A stretch of DNA of 64,000 nucleotides from an uncultured Bacteroides sp. (lineage in GTDB: Bacteria; Bacteroidota; Bacteroidia; Bacteroidales; Bacteroidaceae). Both the position numbers and the translations under genes were made by a program. How positions within the stretch are numbered: position 1 is the stretch's first letter; each line of letters begins with the position of its first letter. Under the pieces are notes generated by a model, which had not been told where the DNA came from, did not search any database, and saw only the letters and a list, made by a program, of their open reading frames with translations. Below, one piece after another: positions 25,001 through 32,578 of this stretch. The stretch is from NCBI GenBank assembly GCA_949292025.1, contig CASEYC010000104.1:1-64000 (forward strand). The letters are read 5' to 3'.

Positions 25001-25044
25001 GTGCAGGTTGCAAGGAGGGCGTATACTATCTTCTTTAGTTTCAT
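22012..25044 (-). CDS. M64-family metallopeptidase lipoprotein with fimbrillin-like, LRR and thioredoxin-like domains
   Basis: 1010 residues. Lipobox C19 (TLWSC). Residues about 25-290 resemble a fimbrillin-like domain (INYSIWEENDQIGLF, VYAYYPY). About 300-500 are plant-type leucine-rich repeats (LAYNNLCGTLPPKL, LPGNKFYGEIPENY, LDYNAFTGSLPES). About 540-660 look like a thioredoxin-fold domain (KYTMFFTWNTRMDETATQLM) with no CxxC. The C-terminal part from about 690 matches the IgA-peptidase M64 family: VDLVFMGDFFT, then LNHETGGHGIANLSDEY. The metal motif reads HETGGH, with three residues between E and the second H; Bacteroidetes M64 members may share this but it should be compared. Markedly AT-rich relative to the flanks. 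Confidence 0.85.
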   Translation of the reverse strand: MKLKKIVYALLATCTLWSCQDDEFSGYEHDGLRIVASFAETRLAHSESENINYSIWEENDQIGLFTDKQGNFPYYAISTGKSTEFSPLTQQNKLEIKDGTKVYAYYPYTEDTKDNTVLITPNETQEYSDSITNDFLYAEGTVQDNVLSLKFKHVFAYLKITMPTEILKGVAGIRIESKEHLGGGTTYQPNYFDPISQEVIEYETNNPDIDVIYNDGVNYAIPEDTINNRESITCYVAIYPQSGHSVLSIKTYNLDNITNHTLLTKRAPEGGFQAGNIYTLSINEDNNAEILAREREALIAFYNAMNGDNWIRNDNWCSDKPVSEWYGVTLWPEDDRVRGLHLAYNNLCGTLPPKLTQLEELNTIYLPGNKFYGEIPENYINFPLLVEFNVSKDQFDNESRKMTGEVPDFASHCPYLRELYLDYNAFTGSLPESHKDGISIGMVENQFTGTIPESYAYIMDAGRYLKISYNNLSGKIPDAISKHPNFHVYWWDMLFQNDGYVFDKVDIPSHTNTVKCYDGSFVNLGEEYKKNKYTMFFTWNTRMDETATQLMRAVSHLYDKYKDQGLGVIGMTTVKYDNEEITTQLACMPNMKHFWGAMAGNAGAQDETYDNYPWSSMTNGFYLFRQPFAPFFHIADNQGNIIYWGYGYECACQTDDSYPLNNENIFKFTGALFGNPNEDGSFEDEDFDVDYSRDGEVVQLQSASIGNGVDLVFMGDFFTDKEMDLYDEKMRDAMDQLFAIEPYKSLRDRFNVYSVKVVSQANFIGALNANDAKCFEYAAKVSGINTDKLMVTVVYNTAYDSGRSYTVMYTDGSFVAYIMQYIDEVLNHETGGHGIANLSDEYVETGYWNETLPESEKELMDYQWENLGWGANVDWRNDPSTVRWSHFLQDSRYDNEGLGLYEGANYYGLGAYRPTENSMMRYNDSPFNSPSREQIYKRVMQMSEGSSWTYDYEDFVEFDAPSRNAATTRSLRQAPSAAQVEKWKKSHRPPVRVKGTWRDARKNSIVVPYR

Positions 25045-25064
25045 GATTCTTATTATTTAAAGTT

Positions 25065-26831
25065 TTACCAAGGTTGGATGGGCATATCTTCAATGTCACC
25101 CCCTGTATTGCTTGCTTCGGCTTGTGTGACCTTGATGTTCTGAACCAAATCTTCGTGCGATAGCGTAATTATTGCCTCTCGCGGAGTTTCGGTCGGGTTT
25201 TCTTTTATGCTGAATTGCAGCGTTTCCTCTACAAGGCGGGTATTTGTTTGGGTAATCCAGTCGGCATTTATGGTGATGTCAAAATTCACATTTGTCCATA
25301 CAGGGAAACTCAAAGTAGCTCCTTTGGGTGACACTTCAAAGGATTCTTGCTCGACAAAAATCACATCAATTTGTTCTTGCATTAATCTGAAGTATTCTAT
25401 CAGTCCGGTTTCCTCGTTGGAGAAACGAATCGGGCAATATCGTGGATCATACGAATCATTAGGCATCACCTGAAAGCGGTGCGTTGTCCCTTCTTTGGCG
25501 ATTTCCACTACCCAGTCATATTCGGGCGTTACTTGATATTCCACGTTGCTCTGCACGCTTACTTCAAATGTACCTCCTTGGGCATTGATGGTGTATTCGT
25601 AGGGAGATAATTGCAGGAAGGGCGTATTTACTTTCCCGGCTTGGTACACTTTCATCATTTGTTCCATCCCGGCACTTTCAGATGACAGGATTATCGTCGC
25701 CTCTCTTGCCTCCTCACTCTCATTCGCCGCCACGTCGAAGTGCAGCACCCGTTCCGTCAGTCCGCGCGTCTCAATTTGGGTAATCCAGTCGGCATCCGTG
25801 CTGACGGTGAAGTCCACATTGGCCTGCACGGCGAAGTCGAGGGCACCGCCTTCCGCGCCGATTTCATAAATGCTTTGCGCCACTACAATGGCATCCCGTT
25901 GCATCTGTTGGATGCTTACAGTCTGTTTCAACCCGTTCTCCTCGTCCACGAACCGGATTACCGCCTCGCGCGCGTCATACGTATCGTTGGGCGCGACGGT
26001 GAAGTAATGCGTGTAGGTGGACAGGGCGCGGGTGTCGGCCTCCGTGATCCAATCCACGGAAGGCATCTCTATCTGATATGTATTATTGCTTTTCAGTTCC
26101 ACTTTGATGGTCTCGCCGTTGCTGCCCACGAGGTATTCGTCTTGCGTCAGGATGAGGACGGGGCTGCTGCCGAGTTGGTAGACGGTTACATCCTCAGTGA
26201 GGCCGTTGCCCCCGTTCAGGGTGATGGTGCCTTGGCGGGGTTGCAGGTCTTCGTTTGCCGCGGCCTGGAAGTGCAAGGTCGTGGTGGTGAGGGCGCGGGT
26301 GTCCGAGGTGAGGGTAAGCCACGCCTTGGCGCTCTCTTCTATCTCGTAGGATACCGATACGTTGGCTTGCAGCTCGATGGCGAAGTCCCCGCCCGTGGCC
26401 TCCAGTTCCACCTTGTTTGATGTGACGGTCAGGGCGTCCCGTTGCTTCTGGGTGACGGTCAGGGTCTTGCGTGTGCCGCCGCTGGTCAGGGTGATGGCGG
26501 CGTTGCGCTCGTCATACGTGTTGTTGGGTTCGGTGGTGATGGTCAGGGTGGCTGTACCGGCCTGCCCGCTGGTGGGCGACACGGTGAGCCAGTCTATGGC
26601 ACGGGTATCGGCCTCGCCCACGCTGGCAGTCCAAGCTTCCGTGGCGGTGAAGGTCAGGGTAGACGTGCCGCCTTCGGTGGTGAACACGGGCTGGGTGTCG
26701 CTTCCTGTGGGGAAGGTGATGGCGGGTTCCTCCGGTGCCGGAGGGGTTTCGCTCTTGTTGTCGTCACTGCAACCTTGCGCCGTCCAAGCGAGGACGGAGA
26801 GGCAAATCAGGAGGTAAAGAATCTGTTTCAT
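25065..26831 (-). CDS. Lipoprotein with six BACON domains
   Basis: 588 residues: lipobox C21 (TAQGC), a proline-rich spacer, then six tandem beta-sandwich repeats of 85-90 residues at about 38-127, 133-220, 226-315, 318-405, 408-495 and 497-575. Each has the BACON signature: W-[IL]-T followed by T-R-x-L or similar, and an (R/A)EA(V/T)I strand with a final V-x-Q. BACON domains bind mucin or polysaccharide, or act as spacers on the cell surface. No catalytic module follows. The coding sequence shifts from GC-rich (N-terminal repeats) to AT-richer (last two repeats). The M64 gene lies 20 bases downstream and probably shares its transcript. Confidence 0.88.
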   Translation of the reverse strand: MKQILYLLICLSVLAWTAQGCSDDNKSETPPAPEEPAITFPTGSDTQPVFTTEGGTSTLTFTATEAWTASVGEADTRAIDWLTVSPTSGQAGTATLTITTEPNNTYDERNAAITLTSGGTRKTLTVTQKQRDALTVTSNKVELEATGGDFAIELQANVSVSYEIEESAKAWLTLTSDTRALTTTTLHFQAAANEDLQPRQGTITLNGGNGLTEDVTVYQLGSSPVLILTQDEYLVGSNGETIKVELKSNNTYQIEMPSVDWITEADTRALSTYTHYFTVAPNDTYDAREAVIRFVDEENGLKQTVSIQQMQRDAIVVAQSIYEIGAEGGALDFAVQANVDFTVSTDADWITQIETRGLTERVLHFDVAANESEEAREATIILSSESAGMEQMMKVYQAGKVNTPFLQLSPYEYTINAQGGTFEVSVQSNVEYQVTPEYDWVVEIAKEGTTHRFQVMPNDSYDPRYCPIRFSNEETGLIEYFRLMQEQIDVIFVEQESFEVSPKGATLSFPVWTNVNFDITINADWITQTNTRLVEETLQFSIKENPTETPREAIITLSHEDLVQNIKVTQAEASNTGGDIEDMPIQPW

Positions 26832-26925
26832 AAGGCAATCCTTTTAGGTGTTTGCCTCAAAGTTATACAAGATTTCTTTAGCTCTCGATATTTCTGTTTA
26901 ACTATTTGCAGTTTTTCCCCTAAAA

Positions 26926-26943
26926 ATCACCCTTTCGGGTGAT
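26926..26943. terminator. Perfect small hairpin, possible terminator
   Basis: ATCACCC (26926-26932), loop TTTC, GGGTGAT (26937-26943), flanked by AAAA on the left and GCTTTATT on the right, so it could end transcripts from either side. Confidence 0.55.
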
Positions 26944-26963
26944 GCTTTATTACAATAGGAAAG

Positions 26964-26975
26964 GTCTGTTAACGG
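26964..26975 (+). repeat. GTCTGTTAACGG box, copy 1
   Basis: A 12-bp word repeated exactly at 27388-27399; both are followed within 3 bases by a TTTG-containing stretch. Confidence 0.6.
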
Positions 26976-27142
26976 TTGTTTGCACAGTTTCTTCCGCAAT
27001 CCCTCTCTTATCCCTCCGTTATCCCTCTCTTATCTCTCTCTTTCGGAATAGGAGAATCAAGGGTGAAGAAGCGGGGCGGATAGAGGATAGCAATGTCAGT
27101 CTTTCAGGCAAGCCAGCAATGCCAATCGGCATTTTTGTGGCA

Positions 27143-27187
27143 TTTCAGTCGGTACTTTTGCGGTGTTTCAGTCGGTACTTTTGCGGT
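27143..27187 (+). repeat. 23-bp tandem duplication carrying TACTTTTG
   Basis: Two identical 22-bp copies at 27143-27164 and 27166-27187, starting TTTCAGTCGG and ending in TACTTTTGCGGT; each contains the -7 consensus TAnnTTTG. Either a duplicated promoter or a repeat expansion; no gene starts just downstream on this strand. Confidence 0.8.
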
Positions 27188-27387
27188 AAAACGCATAGGG
27201 TTGCCAGACGAAGATATACTGTGGAGGGCGGGTTAGTATAGCTTTGTTTGTTTTCCGATTTGCGATGAAGGATAATCGTGAATGATGGGCGCTGCAGTCT
27301 TTGGGGCTTTAACTTGTCCGTTATCATTCTGTATCATCCTTGTATTTGTTTTGTGTGCCAAGTCAAATCGACATTATATAAAGAAAC

Positions 27388-27399
27388 GTCTGTTAACGG
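27388..27399 (+). repeat. GTCTGTTAACGG box, copy 2
   Basis: Exact repeat of 26964-26975, about 60 bases beyond the 3' end of the DUF2335 gene. Confidence 0.6.
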
Positions 27400-27454
27400 A
27401 TATTTGACATAGAAAAAGCGGTGGCTTGGGAGAAGTGCACTGCTAAATAATGGA

Positions 27455-27856
27455 TTATTTTTTCTTGCTGTTTAGGAAATAAGATATTATTCCGACAATC
27501 GTACCTCCTGCAAACAGGGTGCCCAAAACTTCTTTTCCTGATATGATCAGATAAAAAGATGCAGCAAGAAACAGTATGACTATCACAAAAGCCATGATTA
27601 AGGCAATCATATTGTACCTATGAGCAAAATTAAGGTCTTTTTCAGACAACCGCATTCTGTTCTCATTAAACGAAATGCGGGCATCTTGTTCCTTTTCGGT
27701 ACGGCTCATTATCCAAGGTAAGATCTCTTTTGAGATGTCATTTAACTTGGCTAATTCCTCAGCGGGAGGAAGTAAGTTGTCATCAACGACTGTCCTTTGC
27801 TCGAAAGTGAGACCTCGATGATCGCTTAATGTATTTTGTTCCGCCTTTTTTGCCAT
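27455..27856 (-). CDS. DUF2335-like small membrane protein
   Basis: 133 residues: cytoplasmic charged N-terminus (LLPPAEELAKLNDISKEILPWIMSR, then TEKEQDARISFNENRMRL), followed by two membrane helices (YNMIALIMAFVIVILFLAASFYLII and VLGTLFAGGTIVGIISYFL). The pattern of PP-E-L-L, a helix with EKEQxxR, and a two-helix membrane hairpin matches DUF2335 proteins, membrane proteins of unknown function with a holin-like shape. It follows the 74-codon gene by 3 bases. The pair sits in the AT-rich island and could be acquired. Confidence 0.75.
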   Translation of the reverse strand: MAKKAEQNTLSDHRGLTFEQRTVVDDNLLPPAEELAKLNDISKEILPWIMSRTEKEQDARISFNENRMRLSEKDLNFAHRYNMIALIMAFVIVILFLAASFYLIISGKEVLGTLFAGGTIVGIISYFLNSKKK

Positions 27857-27859
27857 CTG

Positions 27860-28084
27860 CTATTGTTGATTTTTGAATGTTTCCTTAGCTTCGTTTGCGG
27901 CTTCGCTGAAATTATGGGCGAATCGTGAAAAGTCTCCCCTCATGCGTCTTTTATCACCATATATTCCGTAATAAGACATGTCATCTAAGCGCACTCTTCC
28001 TCCAGGTATCAGTGAGTTGTCCCCACGATACGGGAGGAATACCCCTCTCATGGACAATAGGATATTTTTAATTGCAACTTTCAT
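27860..28084 (-). CDS. Small basic protein of unknown function, upstream partner of DUF2335
   Basis: 74 residues starting MKVAIKNILLSMRGVFLPYRGDNS, with YYGIYGDKRRMRGDFSRFAHNF in the second half. No family recognised. It is 3 bases upstream of the DUF2335-like gene in the same direction, so the two are almost certainly co-transcribed. Basic and aromatic-rich, with no signal peptide beyond a weak hydrophobic N-terminus. Confidence 0.6.
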   Translation of the reverse strand: MKVAIKNILLSMRGVFLPYRGDNSLIPGGRVRLDDMSYYGIYGDKRRMRGDFSRFAHNFSEAANEAKETFKNQQ

Positions 28085-28195
28085 ATCGCGGAATGCTTGT
28101 CTTGCAAAGTAAGTGATTTTATGTTGTTGTTGTTCCTGATTGTAGTATATTTAACGAAAGAACTTTGCATCATTTAACAATGCAGGATGCTTCCC

Positions 28196-28861
28196 TTACA
28201 ACACCCCAAACCCATACCCCTCCTCCTTCAAGAACTCAATAGCGCGCGGCAGGGCATATTGCAGATTCCCATTGTTCCAGGACTTCAAGGAGTCGTGGAA
28301 GGTGATGATGGAGCCGTTGCGGGCATAGCGCATCACGTTGGCCAGGACCTGGGGCGGGCGGAGCTTCTTGGAGTAGTCGCGCGTCACGAGGTCCCACATG
28401 ACAATCCGGTAGTGCTTGCGTAGCACCATGTATTGCCCCCACGTCATGTGCCCGTGGGGTGGACGGAAGAGCAGGGGGAACAGGGCCTGCTCCACCAGCG
28501 CATCGTCCGGTCCTTCCTCGCAGGTGGCAATCATGAACTCGTGGGCACGCTTCACGTTGTCCAGGTAAGGGTAGGAGGCGTGTTCGAAGCCCCGGAGGTG
28601 GTTGAAGGTGTGGTTGCCGATGCGGTGCCCGTGCTCCACCACTTGCTTGAACACGTCCGGGTGCTTGCGGATGTTGTCGCCCACCAGGAAGAAGGTGGCC
28701 TTGATGCCGTATCGGTCCAGCAGGTCCAATACCCACGGCGTCACCTCGGGGATGGGACCGTCGTCGAAGGTCAGGTAGACTTTCTTCTCCGTGGGGTCCA
28801 TCCGCCAGAGGGCGCTGGGATAAAGCTTGCGTGCTATGTCAGGAGGTTGCTCTATGAACAC
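28196..28861 (-). CDS. Polysaccharide deacetylase (NodB/CE4 type), GTG start
   Basis: 221 residues from the GTG at 28861 (MFIEQPPDIARKLYPSALWRM): NodB fold with YLTFDDGPIPEVTPWVL (catalytic and metal Asp), HRIGNHTFNH (metal His pair), LLFRPPHGHMTWGQY, and SIITFHDSLKSW. It removes acetyl groups from N-acetylglucosamine-type glycans, peptidoglycan or capsule. No ATG is available in frame before the conserved motif unless one extends to 29008 deep inside the preceding gene, so GTG is preferred. It starts 8 bases after the DUF2723 stop and is evidently in one operon with it. Confidence 0.88.
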   Translation of the reverse strand: MFIEQPPDIARKLYPSALWRMDPTEKKVYLTFDDGPIPEVTPWVLDLLDRYGIKATFFLVGDNIRKHPDVFKQVVEHGHRIGNHTFNHLRGFEHASYPYLDNVKRAHEFMIATCEEGPDDALVEQALFPLLFRPPHGHMTWGQYMVLRKHYRIVMWDLVTRDYSKKLRPPQVLANVMRYARNGSIITFHDSLKSWNNGNLQYALPRAIEFLKEEGYGFGVL

Positions 28862-28869
28862 GGCATTTG

Positions 28870-31800
28870 TTATTCTGTATAGCCTATACGTTCCATGTAG
28901 TGGTGATACAGGCTGCCCAATTGTTCCTCGTAGGTCTCGGTCAGTTGGGAGTTGTACTTCCGCATTTGCTTTACTTCGGCATCCAGCAGGGAGAGATGAT
29001 ATTGGCATTCCTTGTTCGAAACCAGGAAACGGTTGTCATCCAGGCTGAGGTACCATGTGGCGTATTCCACGGCTTTGTCGGCCAGGGCTTTCACAATGGC
29101 ATCGGCTTTCTCCGTCTCGCCCAGTTGATAGTAGGCTTCGGCCATCTGCAAGGCCCCGTTCTGGAAGTCGTAAGGCACGTTGACGGCGGGAATCATCTGC
29201 TCCGCATAGTCCAGGGCGGCCTTGGCCTTGTCCTTCTTGCCTTCCTTCATCAGTTGCTGCACCAGTTGCGCGAAGATGCGGCGGTGGGAGTAGCACATGC
29301 GCAGGGCGTTCTCGTCGATGTAGATGCCCGGCTGGTCGATGCCGCCGAACTTGAACTTGTGCATCAGGTTGTCGTACATCTTTTCCGAGTCCAGCATGAC
29401 GCCCGTCTTCGTGTTGTCGAAGGGCGTGAAGCGGTAGGCCAGTCCCTCTTGCACGAAGAAGTTGTCCATGCCCAGCTGGTTGTCCGTGCCCACGCTGATG
29501 GCGATGTAGAGCGGCCGCTCCCAGTTGGTTTCAGCCAGCATCTCCAGCATCATCAGCTCGTTCTTGTACAGTCCGCGTTTGGGATGGTAGTTGCCGTATG
29601 CATCCTTGGTGCGCAGCTTGATGGACATGTAGTCCGGTATGCTGTCGCCGGGAATCAGCATCCCGCTGCGGCGTACGGCTTCCTTGTCCACCTTGATGAC
29701 TACGCTGTCCGTGGGGATGATGTTCAGGTCCTTGTTGTTGGGGTTGCGCACCCAGTGCTCCAGGATGTTCTTCAGCTCGTAGGGATTCTCGCCCCATTGC
29801 TTCTGGATGTTTATCTTCACTTCCGGGTTGCCGGCCAAGGCTTCTTTCTCGGCTTCGGCATAGAGCTGGTCAATGCTCTTGGCCACTTCGGGATGCACGG
29901 GGATGTATTCGTTGTTGCCTTCCACATAGTCGCTGCGGTTCCACGTGATGGGCACCGAGGGGCTGTCGTAGGCCGGACGCTTCATCTGGTCGATGTACCA
30001 GTCCGTCTGCAGGTAGCTGAGGTTGCACGTGCGGGCGTCGGGGCGGAAACCTTCGGTCTCCTGGCCGTACCACAAGGGGAAGGTGTCGTTGTCTCCGTTG
30101 GTGAAGATGATGGGGTCACCGCTCTCCTGCAAGGACATCAGGTAGTTCTCGCCGAAGTCGCGTGCCATGTAGCGTCCGCTGCGGTCGTGGTCGTCCCACG
30201 TCTGGCTGGCCATCTGCACGGGCACCAGCAGGCACACCAGGCTGACGATTCCCGCCAGTGCGGGGCTTGCCTCCCGTCCTTTGCGCGACAAGGCGTGCGT
30301 CAGTCCCGCCACGCCCATGCCAATCCAGATGGCGAAGGCGTAGAACGAGCCGGCGTAGGCATAGTCACGCTCGCGCGGCTGCATCGGCGTCTGGTTCAGG
30401 TAGAGCACGATGGCGATGCCCGTCATGAAGAACAGGAAGAACACCACCCAGAATTGCTGCACGCCCTTCTGTCCGCGGTAGGCTTGCCACAACAGGCCGA
30501 TGATGCCCAGCAGCAGGGGCAGGCAGTAGAAGACGTTGCGTCCCTTGTTCTCCTTCAGCTCCGTGGGCAGGTAGGTCTGGTCGCCTATCAGCCAGTTGTC
30601 TATGAAGGAGATGCCCGTTATCCAGTTGCCATGTTCTATCTCGCCGTGGCCTTGGATGTCATTCTGGCGGCCGGCGAAGTTCCACAGGAAGTAGCGCCAG
30701 TACATCCAGTTGAGCTGGTAGGAGAAGAAGAACTTGATGTTCTCCCACTGCGTGGGGATGTTCACCATCATCATTTCGCCGCAGCGGTCGTAGGCCACGT
30801 CGCGTCCTTTGATGTCCATCCACGCCTTGTAGTAATCCGTATGCGCGCTGCTGTACATGCGGGGGAAGAGCATGTTCTGCGCGTACTCGTATTCGATGCG
30901 TCCGGGGATTTCCACGTAGCTGTCCTTCTCGTCGGGCGAGGATTTTTCCTTGCGCACGAACTTGGTGCTTTCGCTGGCGATGCGCGGCTCGCAATAGCCG
31001 TCGTCTGTCGGGTCGAGGGCCACCTGCGAGGAGAAGGCCTGCCCATAGAACAGCGGGCGCGTGCCATATTGCTCACGTCCCAGGTATTCGCCCAGCGTGA
31101 AGATGTCTTCCGGCGAGTTCTGGTCCATCGGCGTGTTGGCCGTGGAGCGGATGACAATCAGTGCGTAGGACGAATAGCCCACCACGATGAGCAGCGTGCA
31201 GAGGAGAGCCGTGTTCAGCGCACGGGCGCTGACGCGGTATTTCTCTTTCAGCGCGGCCTGTGTCTGCGGGCGCAGGTAGAGCCACAACAGGGCAATGACG
31301 ATGAGGCCGATGACGACGGCGCCTGCCCCGTGTCCGTAGAACGGGATGCCCAGCATGGCGATGCTCAGGATGAAGGAGAGGGCCATGCGCAGTTTGTTGC
31401 GGTCTTGGTAACTCTCGTACACGCCCCATATCAGTACGGCGGCCAGAGCGAGGACATAGACCAGCACGCCCGTGTTGAACGGCATGCCCAAGGTGTTGAC
31501 AAACAGCAGCTCGAACCATCCGCCCACCTTCACGATGCCTGGTACCATGCCGTAGAGCACCACGGCCACCAGCACCGCCGAACCCAGCAAGGCCAAGAGC
31601 GAACCTTTGGCGTTGGCATTGGGCACCTTTTTATAATAGTATATCAGCACGATGGCAGGCAGGCACAGCAGGTTGAGCAGGTGCACGCCGATGGAGAGGC
31701 CCGTCAAGTAGGCGATGAGCACCAGCCAGCGGTCGCTATGCGGCTGGTCGGCCACGTCTTCCCACTTCAGGATGAGCCAGAACACCACGGCGGTGAACAG

Positions 31801-32253
31801 CGACGAGAAGGCATAGACTTCGCCCTCGACGGCCGAGAACCAGAACGTGTCGCTGAACGTGTAGGCCAGGGCGCCCACCAGTCCGCTTCCCATCACGGTG
31901 ATGAGTTGGGCGGTCGTGATGTGCTCCTCGTCCTTGATGACCAGCTTGCGCACCAAGTGCGTGATGGTCCAGAAGAGGAAGAGGATGCACGCGCCGCTCA
32001 TCAGCGCGCTCATGTAGTTCACCATCTTCGCCACCTCCGAGGGATCGGAGGCAAACTGCGAGAACAGGTTGGCCACCAGCATGAAGAAAGGTGCGCCGGG
32101 CGGGTGTCCCACCTCCAGCTTGTATCCTGTCGTGATGAACTCGGGGCAATCCCAGAAGCTTGCGGTCGGTTCGATGGTCAGGCAATAGACCGTGGCCGCA
32201 ATGAGGAAAGTAATCCAACCCATCAGGTTGTTGACGGTTCTGTACTGTTTCAT
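28870..32253 (-). CDS. DUF2723 membrane protein, GT-C glycosyltransferase-like
   Basis: 1127 residues. The N-terminal half has more than ten membrane helices; the first external loop carries the conserved WDCPEF at residues 34-39 and GYKLEVGHPPGAPFFM, the place of the catalytic acid in GT-C (protein O-mannosyltransferase-like) enzymes. The C-terminal half is a soluble helical domain containing TPR-like units (ALQMAEAYYQLGETEKADAIV). DUF2723 proteins resemble eukaryotic TMEM260 and may mannosylate secreted proteins, which fits the general O-glycosylation of Bacteroides; the reaction here is not proven. A TATCTTTG box lies at 32282-32289 (minus). Confidence 0.92.
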   Translation of the reverse strand: MKQYRTVNNLMGWITFLIAATVYCLTIEPTASFWDCPEFITTGYKLEVGHPPGAPFFMLVANLFSQFASDPSEVAKMVNYMSALMSGACILFLFWTITHLVRKLVIKDEEHITTAQLITVMGSGLVGALAYTFSDTFWFSAVEGEVYAFSSLFTAVVFWLILKWEDVADQPHSDRWLVLIAYLTGLSIGVHLLNLLCLPAIVLIYYYKKVPNANAKGSLLALLGSAVLVAVVLYGMVPGIVKVGGWFELLFVNTLGMPFNTGVLVYVLALAAVLIWGVYESYQDRNKLRMALSFILSIAMLGIPFYGHGAGAVVIGLIVIALLWLYLRPQTQAALKEKYRVSARALNTALLCTLLIVVGYSSYALIVIRSTANTPMDQNSPEDIFTLGEYLGREQYGTRPLFYGQAFSSQVALDPTDDGYCEPRIASESTKFVRKEKSSPDEKDSYVEIPGRIEYEYAQNMLFPRMYSSAHTDYYKAWMDIKGRDVAYDRCGEMMMVNIPTQWENIKFFFSYQLNWMYWRYFLWNFAGRQNDIQGHGEIEHGNWITGISFIDNWLIGDQTYLPTELKENKGRNVFYCLPLLLGIIGLLWQAYRGQKGVQQFWVVFFLFFMTGIAIVLYLNQTPMQPRERDYAYAGSFYAFAIWIGMGVAGLTHALSRKGREASPALAGIVSLVCLLVPVQMASQTWDDHDRSGRYMARDFGENYLMSLQESGDPIIFTNGDNDTFPLWYGQETEGFRPDARTCNLSYLQTDWYIDQMKRPAYDSPSVPITWNRSDYVEGNNEYIPVHPEVAKSIDQLYAEAEKEALAGNPEVKINIQKQWGENPYELKNILEHWVRNPNNKDLNIIPTDSVVIKVDKEAVRRSGMLIPGDSIPDYMSIKLRTKDAYGNYHPKRGLYKNELMMLEMLAETNWERPLYIAISVGTDNQLGMDNFFVQEGLAYRFTPFDNTKTGVMLDSEKMYDNLMHKFKFGGIDQPGIYIDENALRMCYSHRRIFAQLVQQLMKEGKKDKAKAALDYAEQMIPAVNVPYDFQNGALQMAEAYYQLGETEKADAIVKALADKAVEYATWYLSLDDNRFLVSNKECQYHLSLLDAEVKQMRKYNSQLTETYEEQLGSLYHHYMERIGYTE

Positions 32254-32281
32254 TCAGTCGTATCAGTTGTTTTTGAGGGGG

Positions 32282-32289
32282 CAAAGATA
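32282..32289 (-). promoter_or_regulatory. -7 box TATCTTTG of the DUF2723-deacetylase operon
   Basis: TAnnTTTG match on the minus strand, 28 bases before the DUF2723 ATG. The 325-base gap 32254-32578 otherwise holds the 22-bp array B and the sialate-esterase promoter. Confidence 0.55.
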
Positions 32290-32392
32290 AGCAATTTGCC
32301 GGAAAGGCGCGGCAATTTGGCTGATAATTAGTATAGGTTAAGTTTTTTACCGTTCAGGATCGGGACATTGGGACCCCTCTGCATTGCCGTCT

Positions 32393-32480
32393 GTGCTTGC
32401 CCGTATCCCCGTCCGTGCTTACCTGTACCTGCGCCCGCGCTTACCCGCTCTTGCGCCTGTGCTTACCCGTACCTGCGCCT
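32393..32480 (-). repeat. 22-bp tandem array B (four units, minus orientation)
   Basis: Four contiguous 22-bp units (32393, 32415, 32437, 32459). Read on the minus strand they follow GGGCGCAGGTA + CGGGTAAGCAC; the unit at 32459 matches except its first base. The plus-strand tail after the last unit (AAAGCCTGGAAAT) resembles the sequence flanking array A in the same relative position. It lies in a divergent promoter region. Confidence 0.95.
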
Positions 32481-32541
32481 AAAGCCTGGAAATGAGGAGG
32501 ATTTTTTCAGGAATTGCGGTACGCTTTTGGCGTGAAATCAT

Positions 32542-32549
32542 TAAATTTG
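32542..32549 (+). promoter_or_regulatory. -7 box TAAATTTG of the sialate O-acetylesterase
   Basis: TAnnTTTG match 29 bases before the ATG and about 60 bases downstream of array B. Confidence 0.55.
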
Positions 32550-32578
32550 CACCGACAAACTACTAAAAAATTACCGTT

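Larger units (their letters stand above)
26832..27454. other. AT-rich intergenic region with several short repeats, no convincing gene
   Basis: 623 bases between the BACON gene and the DUF2335 gene. It contains a TAACTTTG box (26858-26865, minus) for the BACON gene, a perfect ATCACCC-TTTC-GGGTGAT hairpin, two GTCTGTTAACGG boxes 424 bp apart, CCCTCTCTTAT-type pyrimidine repeats near 27001-27048, and a 23-bp tandem duplication carrying promoter-like TACTTTTG. A 100-codon plus-strand frame at 26939-27241 has no start signal or domain and runs through the repeats, so it is not called. Confidence 0.7.

Noticed and set aside
26939..27241. A 100-codon frame in the AT-rich gap
   Set aside because: It passes through tandem repeats, has no ribosome binding site and no recognisable protein features.
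28867..32331. A 1154-codon open frame antisense to DUF2723
   Set aside because: Exact shadow of a well-supported gene; composition dominated by His, Val, Gln and Arg without any recognisable domain.
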